Assembly (NCBI GenBank): GCA_015679605.1
Contig: JAAAVE010000062.1
Span: 316 to 36,905 of the forward strand
Length of the DNA: 36,590 bases
From: Podila epigama
Lineage: Eukaryota > Mortierellomycota > Mortierellomycetes > Mortierellales > Mortierellaceae
Reading direction: 5' to 3'
Positions 1-10,604 of this stretch are shown one piece after another; the first letter of the stretch is position 1, and every line of letters starts with the position of its first letter. The notes under the pieces were generated by a model. It saw nothing but the letters and a program-made list of their open reading frames with translations. It made no database searches and was not told the origin of the DNA. Both the position numbers and the translations under genes were made by a program.

Positions 1-192
1 TTTTTCTATCGCACTCATTTTTTGCTCATTCTTCCTTTTCTTCTCGCTTTCGCTTTCGCTTTCTTTTGAACCTGTCTTTTCCTTCTGGCAAAGCCTCATC
101 TTTCTCAACTCTTTTTCATGTTCCCATATTCAAAGACAAGGATATAGCATTCTCCTCAACGAGGTTGACAAAAAAGCAAGCAGAAACTGACC

Positions 193-1599
193 ATGGACTT
201 TACAGCAGGCGGGCATGACCACGATGCAACACTGCTTCAACAGCCACACCGACGCCCATTGAACATGGGTAGGGCTACGACATTCAGGCAATGGGACGAA
301 TCCGAGTTTCCAAGCCCCATGGAATCTACAGGGTAATAAACAGGGCGCTCATTATTGTCGCAAATGAATACTAAGGAATGCGAAATCCACCTAGCTCGAG
401 TAACTCAACTGCTACTTTTAAACTAGGATGAAGCGTACAGCGTCTTACAGCAGCTTTCTCTCGAAAAAAAGTGTGCCGTTGTACAAACCTATACTCCAAC
501 ATTCACGCGTAGTCAGTGGACAAGCACAGTTAAAGTCGATTTTACTTTTTTTTTGTTCTCTACCTGAAAGAAAAAGAAAAAAAAAGTGACAGTAATGTAC
601 AATGGATCAACTCAACGCCTGCTGCCTCTTCTCTTGCCTTTCGGTTTCACACACATGTTCACAAAACCATACAAACTGGATTAAACAAAATAGGAACGTT
701 GATGCATATGCCACACCAGCGGATGACTCGCCACCGACCATGTTGACAAAGACTCCCACCTATGAATATTATGGCTTTGTACTCTACCTCGTATCTGGGA
801 TCACTTATGGTGAGTTCATTTGATGCGAGCTTATTTTTTATAGGGAACGTGACGCGACGTTTTGTTTTAGCTTTTTTTTTCAATGTCACTCACTCTCTTC
901 CTTGTCGAAACAGTAATGTATCTTGGTTGGGCATATCTACCCAAGGAGATCCTGGATTCAATGGGTATCACGTATTATCCAAGCAAGTACGTACACTTGC
1001 ATTCTTTGCAAATTTGGTCCGACCGAAAATATCCTATCGTGTCCCTTTTTTCTTGTTGGTCTGTTCTTTATCTAACAACAATACTCACACACTCTGAATA
1101 TCGCACATTGGATATTTGGAAAAAAAATAGATATTGGTCTTTAGCACTGCCAATCTGGCTCTTTGTGCTTGTTATCTACCTCTATGTGGCCTTCTTTGCC
1201 TATAACTTGTACAACACAGCACCGTTCGATTCATTTCAAACAATCACTGGTCAGTTGCGTCTTTTTTTTTTCTGTTGTGATATTACTTTCAATGATAAAA
1301 AAAAAAACAATCAGTGATTCTGACACGAGATAACGTTCATATCTCATCTTGAAAACTACTTAGACGAACATGCGAATCCGTTTCAGGCAATGAATTCAGC
1401 ATCACTGACGGATGACTTTGTCCCAGATTTGATGGATATCCCAATTGGCATGGTTAATGCCTGCCTATACCAACACATTGAAGGCATTTCGGATGAGGAT
1501 GAAGGAAAAGAGGATGACGGATCATACTTTGATGGTCACTTTGACAGTGACTGGGATGATTCTGTCGAGGGACAACCCATGGATAGGATATGTGACTGA
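193..1599 (+). CDS. GPI19: PIG-P/Gpi19-like subunit of GPI N-acetylglucosaminyltransferase (5 exons)
   Basis: Exons 193-332, 694-809, 914-986, 1131-1249 and 1364-1599 join in phase to give 227 aa. PIG-P belongs to the ER-membrane complex that transfers GlcNAc to phosphatidylinositol, the first step of GPI-anchor synthesis. The match is visible as YYGFVLYLVS at about 72-81 (first membrane helix), GITYYPSKYW at 103-112, and a second helix in LALPIWLFVLVIYLYVAFF at 114-132, followed by NTAPFD and TITDEH. After these comes the conserved DDFVPDLMDIPIGMVNACLY stretch. Every junction restores a family-conserved residue; for example intron 987-1130 splits the Lys of PSKYW. The N-terminal ~65 residues are polar and unconserved, and the C-terminus is acidic (DEDEGKEDD). 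Intron 1 is the longest at 361 nt. The gene converges on the LRR-like gene, whose stop is about 250 nt away. The family call is firm; the exact start is likely because it is the first ATG in phase. Confidence 0.9.
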
Positions 1600-1846
1600 A
1601 TGAGTGAGGGAGAGAGAGAGAAGAGTAAAGATTGATAGCCGAGCGAGATGACAACTATATCATCCCTCTACAATTAATATTCGCCACGACACTTTCAGGA
1701 ACAGCATTGGAAAGAGCAATTTCAACAGGCAGACAGCAACATCAGCTGCAGAAGCACAGTCGTATCAATAACGTCCAGCATAGAACATTTATCTGTATTA
1801 TACCCTCCTTTTTTCATTTCATACTCTTCCTCACACTCTATCTTTC

Positions 1847-4800
1847 TCACTTGACTTTTGCGCAAAGTACTGTAGTTTGGGGCAAAACGATTCCAAGGTC
1901 ATGGAGGACGATGTTACTTTGGCGTAAATCCAACCGGTTCAGGATCGAGTATTCAACGGTCTCGAGAATCAACTGCCAGAGATGATTGTCGGTCAATTGG
2001 ATGTTTTGGAGGGAGAGTTCGAGTAAAGGACATTGAAGGATGATTTGATGGAGGAGATGAATCGCTGATAGTGACAGCCACATTTGTTGTGCGCCAGTGC
2101 ACAGGATCTCGAGTCGTTGAAGACGAAGATTGCTGAGAGAGCTGGCTAAGGGTGGTGACCTGGGATTTGTCTCGATACTCTGGTTCAGAGTCTGTAACCA
2201 CACGTCACAGTCATTGCCCATGAATGTCAGGGATTGTACTGTTGGCCATTGAATGGCCGATAATACCGCTTGGATGATATTAGCAGGCGTACTGTCTCCT
2301 TGGTAAACACCATTCGTGTTATTCAGGCCAGGGTCGACTGCTCGATCACACTTTAGGGTTATGAATGACAGCCGACTGTTGCGGAGGATATTGATTATAT
2401 GTTGGTAACCATTTGCTGTCAGGCATGAGAGATCTACTGTGAACTGAGTGAGAGCGGTTGGAAATTGTGCCGTTGCTGTGTCAAGGATGGCTGCTTCGGC
2501 GTCGCTGAATGCATCACCAAAATAGTCAACATTCCAAAACTGGACACTCATATTGATACGCGTTGGTGCGATGGACGCTGTCGACTGTAGCGATGGTGTG
2601 TGCATTGATCCTGGCGTGTGATTCAAGTTAAGGATGGCCAGCGTTCTCTGGTCATCTTTGGTGGTCGACTCGAACAATTCGAGACACATTGGATTCTTCT
2701 TGTGTAGATCATAATGGTCATGATAGAATAAGATTTGCTGCAAGAGTTCTCGCTCGTTCACCTCGACTCTGATCTCTGTCAGGAGTGGACTTGCTTGGAG
2801 AATTGTTTTGAGCAAGGCGACCTGATAGGATACCAAAGAAGAGTCGATGAGTAATGAGCGGAGACTGCCAGCTTTGATCAGACTGGGAGCAAAGTCATTC
2901 GGGAATCGAGCCTGCGTCATGCCTTGGAACGAGCAGCAATCTCCTTTGGTGGAAGGCAAAGACAAGAACGAGGGGGAAGACACAGAAGGAAGAGACCAAG
3001 ACATATCAACGAGACAGCCGAACCTGAATTGGTGGTCGTGCATGGATATGGCTGAAATGCCGAGCGGGGCAAAAGCATGAAAAGTTGTTTCGATGCGGCT
3101 GTACTTGAGTGCCAATGTATCGCCCTTATCCTCATAGACCATGTCGTCCAAAAATTCGGTGATGCCTTCGGCTATGCGAGTCCAAGCGACCCTGTTGTCT
3201 TTGTGGTCTATTGTTGCTCGAAGGGGACTCTTGGTAGAGTAGAGACAGAGACCGCCGACACCTTGGAGATAGCTATCGCCTAGAAAGGTTTGACACTGGT
3301 TTTCGTGTCTCTGCTTTGGACTCTGTTGTTGTTGTTGAGTGGAATGAAGGGATGGAGTGACAGCAGAGACGAGCTGGAGCGGAGAATCGGGTTGTAGCAA
3401 CTCCATTAGCTGTTCGTGTCGCGGGAGGATGTCGAGTGTTGGCGCATCCAGATCGAGGATGGGGATATGGCCTTTTAAGGCTGCATCGAGTAACAACTGG
3501 ACGTCTTGGCAGGTTGGCAGTGGCGGCGAGTGGGTCTCTTTCCATTGAAACGACACTGAGACTTGAGTGAGGCCTGCTCGAACTGAGAGTGCGCTGGAAA
3601 GGGCGAGCAGATCTGGTTTGGACTGAAGGATGACGGAGATGGTACCCATTTGTTGGTCAAAAGTGCCTTCGAGGCGTGTGATCAGGCCTTCTATCGCGGG
3701 GCGTCCGTTACTTTCAACGACATTCTCGAAATGATTTGCACAGATCCAGCTTGTCCAAAGCTCCAAGTACGGAACACGAAAGAGCTTTCCAATGGGAGGT
3801 ATGGACTCGGTGCTGGTTTGGACACTCGTACAATGGTGATTGTCATGGCCATGATCAATTGGATGACTCTCGGTTGAAGGTGGCTCCAGAAAGGTGGAAA
3901 GGAGCTCCAAGTTGTTCATACTTGGAATGACATCAAGTTTGCGCGGCGCATGTTCATAAAGATACTTGATTGTATCTCTGACAAGCGTTGGGAAGTGTTG
4001 CTTTGAAAAGATGGGGTACTTTGCTGAGGACGTATAGCTGTAGTTATCCATTAGGATCTTGAAGGTCTGGATGGGCTTGATATTGATCTCAGAATCATGG
4101 TAACCATCTTGAATCATCTCAAGCACTGTTAGCGCATAGGAACCAAATGCTTCCAGAAACTGGGTTGGGCGCAGGATTGGGTGTCCACCATGGTTGACCA
4201 CATGTGGGTGAGATAAACGATGGTTCGAAGACAAGATATTGTGGCATAAGAAATGAAGAGAAAGCTGAGGAAGGGAATCTGTTGCTGTCTGAGGCTCCGA
4301 TGATACGGATGATGAAGAGTCCAGGTTCACTGATGTTGGAAGGACAAAGAAGAGAGGTGGGGCATGCTCGAGGAGGTAATAGTGTTTTGTAAGGAGGTAA
4401 TTGATCTTGATATTGCTGTTTTCTTTACGGGTTGCTTCGGCTAATTCTTGGAGCTGGTCTTTTATGGAATTCAGCAGAGTGAGTGTCGACGATGCTGACG
4501 ATGCTGACGATGCTGACGATGCTGTCATCGAGGAGTTCGTTCCTGTCTCCAAGGAAGGCAGGATGGTTGCCAAAGATGACTGAATGATCTTTTGGTAGTA
4601 CTCAAGGTTAGCAAGCATGACCATGCTTAACTCGCGATCGGTGGCAAGGATGTCATCCTCTTTGAGTTGTCTGTTGAGTGCTTTGTAGACGTCAAATGTC
4701 TGTTGGATCACTTTGACAGACTAAGGTGTGGATGAATGTGGTTTGGTCAGTCCATGTCTTGTGGGATGGAAATCAACAAAAGAAAAAGGAAGGCACGATA

Positions 4801-5222
4801 CATACAACATGGTCAGGGTCGTTGTCGTTGTCCTTGAGTATCACCGTCAAGGCATTGTCATGATCAGCAAGGACTCGTAGCGGGATCTGTCTTTTTGTAC
4901 ATGTCATCAACCACACAGAACATTCACCACAGCACGAACGGATGAAATATGAGAAAAAGATTTTTTTTGCAATTGGCATTGCAACACAAAAAACAAAACA
5001 AAAAATGGCGAGAACAAGTTCTTGTTTACTTTACAATTGATATTCTTCGTTGACAGCAAAGCAACAGACAAGAGATCCTTGACGCAAATGGTGTACATTG
5101 CCAAAGGCTTGCTCAATATCCTGCCAAAGGATATATCGATGGCCTTTTTCGTTTTGAGCAACTTTTGTCTCGATGCTGGCAAGAAAGGTGCCATTCTCAG
5201 ATATAAAACGCTGGAGTTGCAT
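1847..5222 (-). CDS. Large leucine-rich protein of unknown function, possibly LRR-like (3 exons)
   Basis: Exons 5222-5035, 4890-4806 and 4720-1847 give 1048 aa. The long last exon has no ATG near its 5' end (the open frame begins with a GTG), so it must be joined to upstream exons. The two short exons encode an N-terminal module of about 90 residues (RFISENGTFL, GHRYILWQDIEQAFGN, LQIPLRVLADHDNALTVILK). This resembles the opening of a lineage-expanded family that I recall from Mortierella-type fungi; that is memory, not a search result. A Ser/Ala tract (SSASSASSASS) follows at about residue 165. The C-terminal third has leucine-spaced segments such as CPLLELSLQNIQLTDNHLWQL and ILNRLDLRQSNI, which look like irregular leucine-rich repeats. 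I cannot assign a function. No signal peptide or membrane helix is evident. It lies head-to-tail downstream of the bZIP gene and converges with the PIG-P gene. Confidence 0.75.
4487..4526. repeat. In-frame 9-bp tandem repeat (GATGCTGAC)n
   Basis: About four copies of a 9-bp unit lie inside the large exon of the leucine-rich protein gene. Read on the minus strand they encode a Ser-Ser-Ala repeat, so changes in copy number would keep the frame. Confidence 0.85.
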
Positions 5223-5618
5223 TCCTCTTGATTATATCCGTTGGAGTTGGATGTTTTATGGGGAAACTGTGAAAAGGACCGATGAAGTGACAAGGTGCAA
5301 GAAGTGAATGTCAAAAGTGAGAAATGAAATAGTGTGTGAAAAGAAGAAAAGAAAAGAAAAAAATACATAAACAACGAAAGATGCAGCACTGCCGTAATGG
5401 TGCATGACATGCAGCATGGTTGTGACGAAAGCAAAATCGTTGAGCCTTGTGTAAAGTTACAGCCAACTCTTTCCATATTTCATACTTTTTTATTATTATT
5501 CATTTATTTTTCTTTGTTTTTTTTGTTTTTTTTTCAGAGTTCCTGCGGGTTCAACATGTGGGTATTATGCATGGATGGTAATGAACAAAAAAATAAAAAA
5601 AAAATAAAAAATGTCCAA
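5223..5618. other. Intergenic spacer between bZIP stop and LRR-like gene start
   Basis: This is 396 nt of AT-rich DNA with T- and A-homopolymer runs. On the minus strand it must hold the 3' end of the bZIP transcript and the promoter of the leucine-rich protein gene. TTTATT at about 5503, an AATAAA on the minus strand, is a possible polyadenylation signal for the bZIP mRNA. I see no gene in it. Confidence 0.5.
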
Positions 5619-7634
5619 CTAATGAACACGCGACATATCGTACTGAAGCTCCTCTTCCTCCTTCTTTGGCCAGATCTTGTTCCGATGTCGCATCATCTCT
5701 TGTCCAAGAAGATATCCAAATCTGTCAAAGAACGCTTCAGGAAGCTCCCAACTGTGGGGGTCAAGTGGGTGACCATGACAAATCGCACTCTCAATCAACA
5801 AGTCGCACAACTCTTCGATATCATAGTCGCCTTGGTGTAGAATCATTTGAGCACGAAGTTTTGGACAAGGGATTAAATCAATCCTCGAATCGTGCGGCAA
5901 CTCATAGATCTTGGGGTCAATGTTCGGATCTGCCACCGGTGGCGCCGAGGCCAGAACCCGAATCTCGAGCTGCAATCGGTGACTAGGAAAGATTTCTTGT
6001 TTAAGTCCGTCATCGAAGCCTAATATCGGCGTTGACATGTCAAAGTCATCCCCTTCTTCAGAGTCTAAGAACGAGTTCGAGTCTGCATCAAACGAAGAGC
6101 TGAGCATTGTGCTTGACGACATGGTCAAGACATTTGGTGTGCCTGACGAGATGACGGGGTCCTTCATGGGTCGGTCCTGCAACTGGTCAAATAATGACAC
6201 TTCGTTCACAATCTCTTGTGGTGTAGGAATGTTCCCGTGCACGAGAGATTGGAGAGTGCCTGGTGGGAAGAGTGATGATTGCAACTCATCAAAGACACTG
6301 GGGTGCTTGGTATATTCAGTGTGTTTCGAGAGTAAAGTTCCTGGCCGCTGGTACGATGGTCGTGGTACTGAAAGTGGTTGGCTGGAAGACATTGGCTGGC
6401 GCAACTTTCCACTGTCTTCGTCCACGGTCGTAAAGAGAGGTGGAGCTCGGTACAGGATATCGCTATCGCCCATGAACATGGGATCATCCTCGGTTTCCTT
6501 GACTCTGAACGTGCTCCATGAGTTTGTGGGCTGCTGCTGCATCGGTACAGTGCCCGAGGTGGACACAGGGTGATGAGGTTGACTATGATTCTGTGATGGC
6601 GGTGTTGTGGGTGGAACGGGTATTGCTGTGACAGGTGGGCTGGATGCCGCCTGAGAGGGCAGTGGGGAACACAATGGTGAAGGAGAAGTCGTTTGTCTGG
6701 CGGCCCTGTTGTCGGAGGTAATGGCTGCAGTGGCCGCTGCTATGGCTTGTGTCAGGATCTCGTCCCGTGTCTTTGCGACGACGGGTGGAGGCGGCTGGGT
6801 GGCAGGGGTGGCGAACATGCTTGAAGAAGGGGTCGTGTCGACGGTGGTGGGTCGTATGAGAGATGTTTCATGGGAAGGAATAATGGTCGAGAGTTGTTTT
6901 TTAGCCGAATGCTTTTCATAGTGGCGACGGTAGAGCTCCGCCTTGACATCCTGTAGAATTTGCACGTTCCCATTCTTGCTCAGGGCAGACTCGAACGAAA
7001 ACACGACCTCGCGCAGGTAAAAATTTTCACTCTGGAGGGATTCGATGGTGGAGCGAAGCTGGTGGGCTTCCCGTTGAGAGCGGGCAGTGGCCTGTGAATG
7101 GGCATCCTTGAGATCCTTGATCATTTTTTCTAGCTGTTGAAGATGGCGTTCCTTTCGGTCGCGGAAGGCACGCTGCGCTGCTCGGTTTTGCTCCTTCCTG
7201 ATAGCAGGCGAAGCAGGATTGGGCTTGCGACCAGGTTTCTTCCGCACCCTTGTCGAAGATTGAGACCCATCTCCATCGTTATCGTCACCTTGAGAATCAT
7301 TATCTTCCTCCATGGCATTGTTTCTTTCTGTGTGTGTGTGAATGTTATGTATGTTGAACAATTATCATTTGTGTGTATGAATGTGTCGAGAGTGATCCAA
7401 GGAAGGGTAAATGCGCATGGTTAGTTCGCCTTCCTAATTAGGAAATCACATTACAAATAGTTCAATGTTTCCATAAAAGGAAGGCACGAAGGGAAATGAA
7501 TTTCCGTTTTTACCAGAGTCTCTCGAGGGCAAAGTTGTATCTGGTATCCGGCGTTTGTGGTGGTTGTCAAACTCTTGCTGGATGATCCTGAACTGGAACT
7601 GGGTCGGTTGCCGACGGCTGACAGTAGAGGCCAT
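5619..7634 (-). CDS. Pap1/Yap1-type bZIP transcription factor
   Basis: The main exon is 7327-5619. An upstream exon 7634-7514 joins in phase across a GTAAAA...CAG intron and gives 609 aa; if that exon is untranslated, the start is the ATG at 7313 (564 aa). The basic region reads KEQNRAAQRAFRDRKERHLQQLE at about residues 85-107. It contains the N-x-x-A-Q-x-x-F-R signature of fungal AP-1-like (Yap1/Pap1) factors, and a leucine-zipper coiled coil runs to about residue 145. The middle is Ser/Thr/Pro/Gln-rich and looks disordered. The C-terminus (LRAQMILHQGDYDIEELCDLLIES through WELPEAFFDRFGYLLGQEMM) is helical and resembles the DUF3425 domain that often follows fungal bZIPs. No paired cysteine-rich redox domains like those of Yap1 are visible, so an oxidative-stress role is not established. 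It probably acts as a nuclear dimer. Confidence 0.88.
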
Positions 7635-7721
7635 TTGTAGAATATCACACCTCGTCGAATTGGTAATCGATCGTAACGTGTTCTAGAATGTAAAGTTCAA
7701 TAGGAGCTAGTTGTTTTGACT

Positions 7722-7810
7722 GAATGTGTGAATGTGTGAATGTGTGAATGTGTGAATGAATGAGTGAGTGAATGAGTGAGTGAATGAGTGAGTGAATGAG
7801 TGAATGTGAG
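7722..7810. repeat. Tandem repeat of GAATGTGT / GAATGAGTGAGT units
   Basis: About 90 bp of 8-bp (GAATGTGT) and then 12-bp (GAATGAGTGAGT) units lie upstream of the bZIP gene. The repeats generate a false open reading frame of repeated Thr/His/Ser residues on the minus strand. Confidence 0.9.
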
Positions 7811-8914
7811 AGTAGGACCGAGGTGTGAAATGAGTGGAATGCGAGTACAGTATGAGTTTTGTATGTAATGTGTGTGGAGTGTAGTGTAGGGGTGATATGA
7901 ATGATGGAAAGGAAAGAAGAGAAAGAAAAAAGAAAAAGAAAAAAGAAAAAAGCACAAAGCTCAGCTCTTTGGGCTTATCAGTCGTCGTTGGTGTGAATGT
8001 TTTGTGGAGGTTCGTGTGAAGAAAGGTACGTGGGCGTATGAGACCCTTAATCAGCGCCACCACTTGCAAAAAAAAAAAATGGTGTGTAACCGCGATGGAC
8101 AATTCTCCACACAGTCTACTCAGTCTATGGCAAGCATTTGCTTGTTGCCGCGTCTATTTTAGAAGAGGATATAGATATAGACACCGTTAAGGACACTCGG
8201 GATGCGAAATATTGTGTTATATTTGCATGCACTTGGTCGCATTCCGTGATTCATTGTCCCACTATGGTCAATGGGTCAAGCACTAAGAGTCTTTTATCCT
8301 CTTTTCATGGTTCATTCGTTGTCATTACCTGTAACATTTCGCTTATCGTTAATTAGTCCTCATCAAGAGAACTCTTGACGCCTGTTCCTGTTCATTGCCG
8401 CTTTTTTTTTCACTCCAAGGCTAGAAAGATTACAATTCGAATCATTGGAGTACAGCGCCTAGGAAAACGCTCTACATCCACTATCACAGTTGGTCTTTTT
8501 TTTTCAGACCACACAACATCATAACCCAGGCCAAAGCGTGTCTCATTACCCTAGGGCGGAAATGTGTAGCCGCATATGTGTTCTCGACTATATATTCTTT
8601 AAAATCGGATATCTTTATAATAACTGAGGGCCGTGTCCTTCACTCACTCAGGCTCCCTCTCTCTATCTCCCAGAGTGCAGGGGGTGATTCTGTTGGGCAA
8701 AGGAAATACCATCTATACGTTCCTAGGACCACGTTTTTCCATTTTAGTTGGGTCATGAGGAGATAATCGTATCTAGGACAGGAAAGAGATTAGATGACGA
8801 AAAAAGAATTCGAGGCGTTTGAAGTGGCGTTCATGGAAACGGGATGGCTAAAAAGTGTCTAGGCTAATAAAGTGTGGTTGGTCATGGTTGGTCATGGTAT
8901 TTAGATGAAAGTGG

Positions 8915-8944
8915 CGTGTGTGTGTTTATGTGTGTGTGTGTGTT
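8915..8944. repeat. (GT)n microsatellite
   Basis: An alternating GT tract interrupted once by TTTAT. Confidence 0.85.
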
Positions 8945-9225
8945 TCTGCAAGTGCAGCCCAGTGCAGCCCAGTTTCAGTCTGTCAAGTGAGAACTTTTGT
9001 AATTGTATTTGTTTGTTTGTGTAGCAGGAGAATAAAAAAAAAAACCTGTGAGGCGTCTTCAGTAGAGATACGTTGGATGGAGAGTTAGGTAATGGTGAAA
9101 TGCATTGTGTGGAATTTTTGATTGAGCAAAGACATATTTGTTCGGCGTATTCGTTTTTCATGTATTTGAATGTATGCGGTGTACAGGGTACAAAGGTGAG
9201 TACAGAATGGTACATGTATGTTCAG

Positions 9226-9288
9226 AACAAACAAACAAACATACAAACATACAAACAAAACAAAACAAAACAAACAAACAAACAAAAC
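9226..9288. repeat. (AAAC)n / (AAAAC)n / (ATACAA)n compound microsatellite
   Basis: About 60 bp of AC/A-rich tetra- and pentanucleotide repeats in non-coding DNA. Confidence 0.85.
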
Positions 9289-9737
9289 CATGACCATGGT
9301 CTCCATGCCTTGTTGAACAGTAGAGAGAAAGATGAGAGCGTTTTTCTTTTTTTGAACAAGAATAATAATATTTGAGGTGCAGGGACGGGTGAGAATGTCA
9401 GCCAATCAAAAGAGACAACGACGGGACTGCTGTGTTCTGTGTGCCTGCTGCTGTAGTGTGTGCCTGCTGTTGGTGATGTGTGCCTGTTGCTGGTTGCTGC
9501 TAGTTGAATGAGTGTTGCATAGTTGAATGTATGTTTGAATATGTGCACAAACGAGAGAGATGCTCTCTGTCTGTGTCTCTGTCTCTCTAACTGACAACTG
9601 GAGACATGGCGCAGATCATGCGTGTCTCACCAAGCACAAACCTCGCATCCTTTTTTTGCTCCTTCTCCACACATTCTACTTGAGCTACAATGCGCTTGGA
9701 TGTACCTGTAACTGTTCACAGTAAGTTGTACATACGT

Positions 9738-9753
9738 ACTGTACATGTACAGT
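9738..9753. promoter_or_regulatory. Perfect 16-bp palindrome ACTGTACATGTACAGT
   Basis: The sequence is identical to its reverse complement over 16 bases. It is surrounded by further GTAC cores (TACGTAC just upstream, and GTACTGGGTACTGGG and TACGTACTGTAC downstream to about 9830). The arrangement could be a dimeric transcription-factor site, about 860 bp upstream of the bHLH gene. No known fungal factor is assigned, and the function is inference only. Confidence 0.35.
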
Positions 9754-9895
9754 GCGGTTCGAAAGGGATAGTTTGCGGGTACTGGGTACTGGGTAATGTC
9801 ATGGTCGTGGTGGTACGTACTGTACTCGTATGCATCTGTGCTGTATGTAGATTTGGATGCATTTATTTTTTTCTTTTTTTCGACAGGTGACATAC

Positions 9896-9946
9896 AATAC
9901 TACTCGTTCCTCGCTACTCGTTGCTACTCGCTACTCGATTGCTCGT
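9896..9946. repeat. Imperfect TACTCG-type repeats
   Basis: Degenerate copies of CGCTACTCGTTGCTACTCG lie in the bHLH upstream region and are followed by a short AGT run near 9962. Confidence 0.7.
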
Positions 9947-10026
9947 AATATACTAGTTACAAGTAGTAGTAGTAGTACACTAATAACAAAACCCCATTCT
10001 TCTTTTTGCAAGCAAACGAATGAAAA

Positions 10027-10052
10027 CATACCATACCATACCATACCATACC
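10027..10052. repeat. (CATAC)n microsatellite
   Basis: About five copies of a CATAC pentanucleotide, upstream of the bHLH gene. Confidence 0.85.
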
Positions 10053-10604
10053 TCATCTCTCAATAATCTCTCAATAATAAAATTTTTAAAGTTCCCTCCA
10101 TTGACTTCTCTTCCACGGACTTTTTGCGGGGCAAAATAATTGTCAATACGAAATAATAAAAAAAATCTATTTTTCCCTCTCCTCCATCACTTCCCAACCA
10201 ATCACATTGCACCAATTGATGTCTTCTTTTCCCCCCTCTTCTTCTCCACTCCTCTTCTCTCCACTTTTCACTTCACTTCGGAACCCAAATTAAATCATTT
10301 AATCATCTTTCTTCTCTTCTTCTTCTCCTCGGTCATTTCATTTTCTTCTTCACATTCTTTTCTGTTGTCCAATCCCATTCATCCAATTGTATTTGACTTT
10401 TGACCACCACATTCACACATTTCACTCAACTCTGCTTGCATAATTATATTCCCACATTTACAAACAAGCAAACAAACATTGACTCAATCCACATTCAAGA
10501 AAAACACACACAAGCATACATACATACATACAAACATACACACTTGAATTCAAGCAAAATCATACAATCAAAGTCAATTCCGATAAAAGGACTCGCCAAC
10601 AAAG

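Larger units (their letters stand above)
7635..10604. other. 3-kb intergenic region rich in simple repeats, no gene seen
   Basis: This is the divergent spacer between the bZIP (-) and bHLH (+) genes. It holds many microsatellites (listed separately), a perfect 16-bp palindrome at 9738-9753, and CT-rich tracts at about 10170-10400 that resemble the pyrimidine-rich leaders seen upstream of other genes here. Short open frames are mostly translated repeats (poly-Thr-His-Ser or Cys-Leu-Phe strings) and show no recognisable domain. I looked for tRNA B-box-like motifs (GGTTCGAAnCC) and found none with a convincing partner A box. Confidence 0.6.

Noticed and set aside
7697-8102. Overlapping minus-strand open frames with Thr/His/Ser repeats and Phe runs
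   Set aside because: They are translations of the GAATGAGT repeats and an A/G-rich tract, with no stable codon pattern or domain.
9222-9548. Minus-strand open frame rich in Cys-Leu-Phe-Val, resembling a membrane helix
   Set aside because: It arises from the AAAC/AAAAC microsatellite read in reverse; the hydrophobic string is repeat-derived.
9750-9765. GCGGTTCGAAAGGG as a possible tRNA B box
   Set aside because: No matching acceptor stem, A box or anticodon arm is found at the right distance on either strand.
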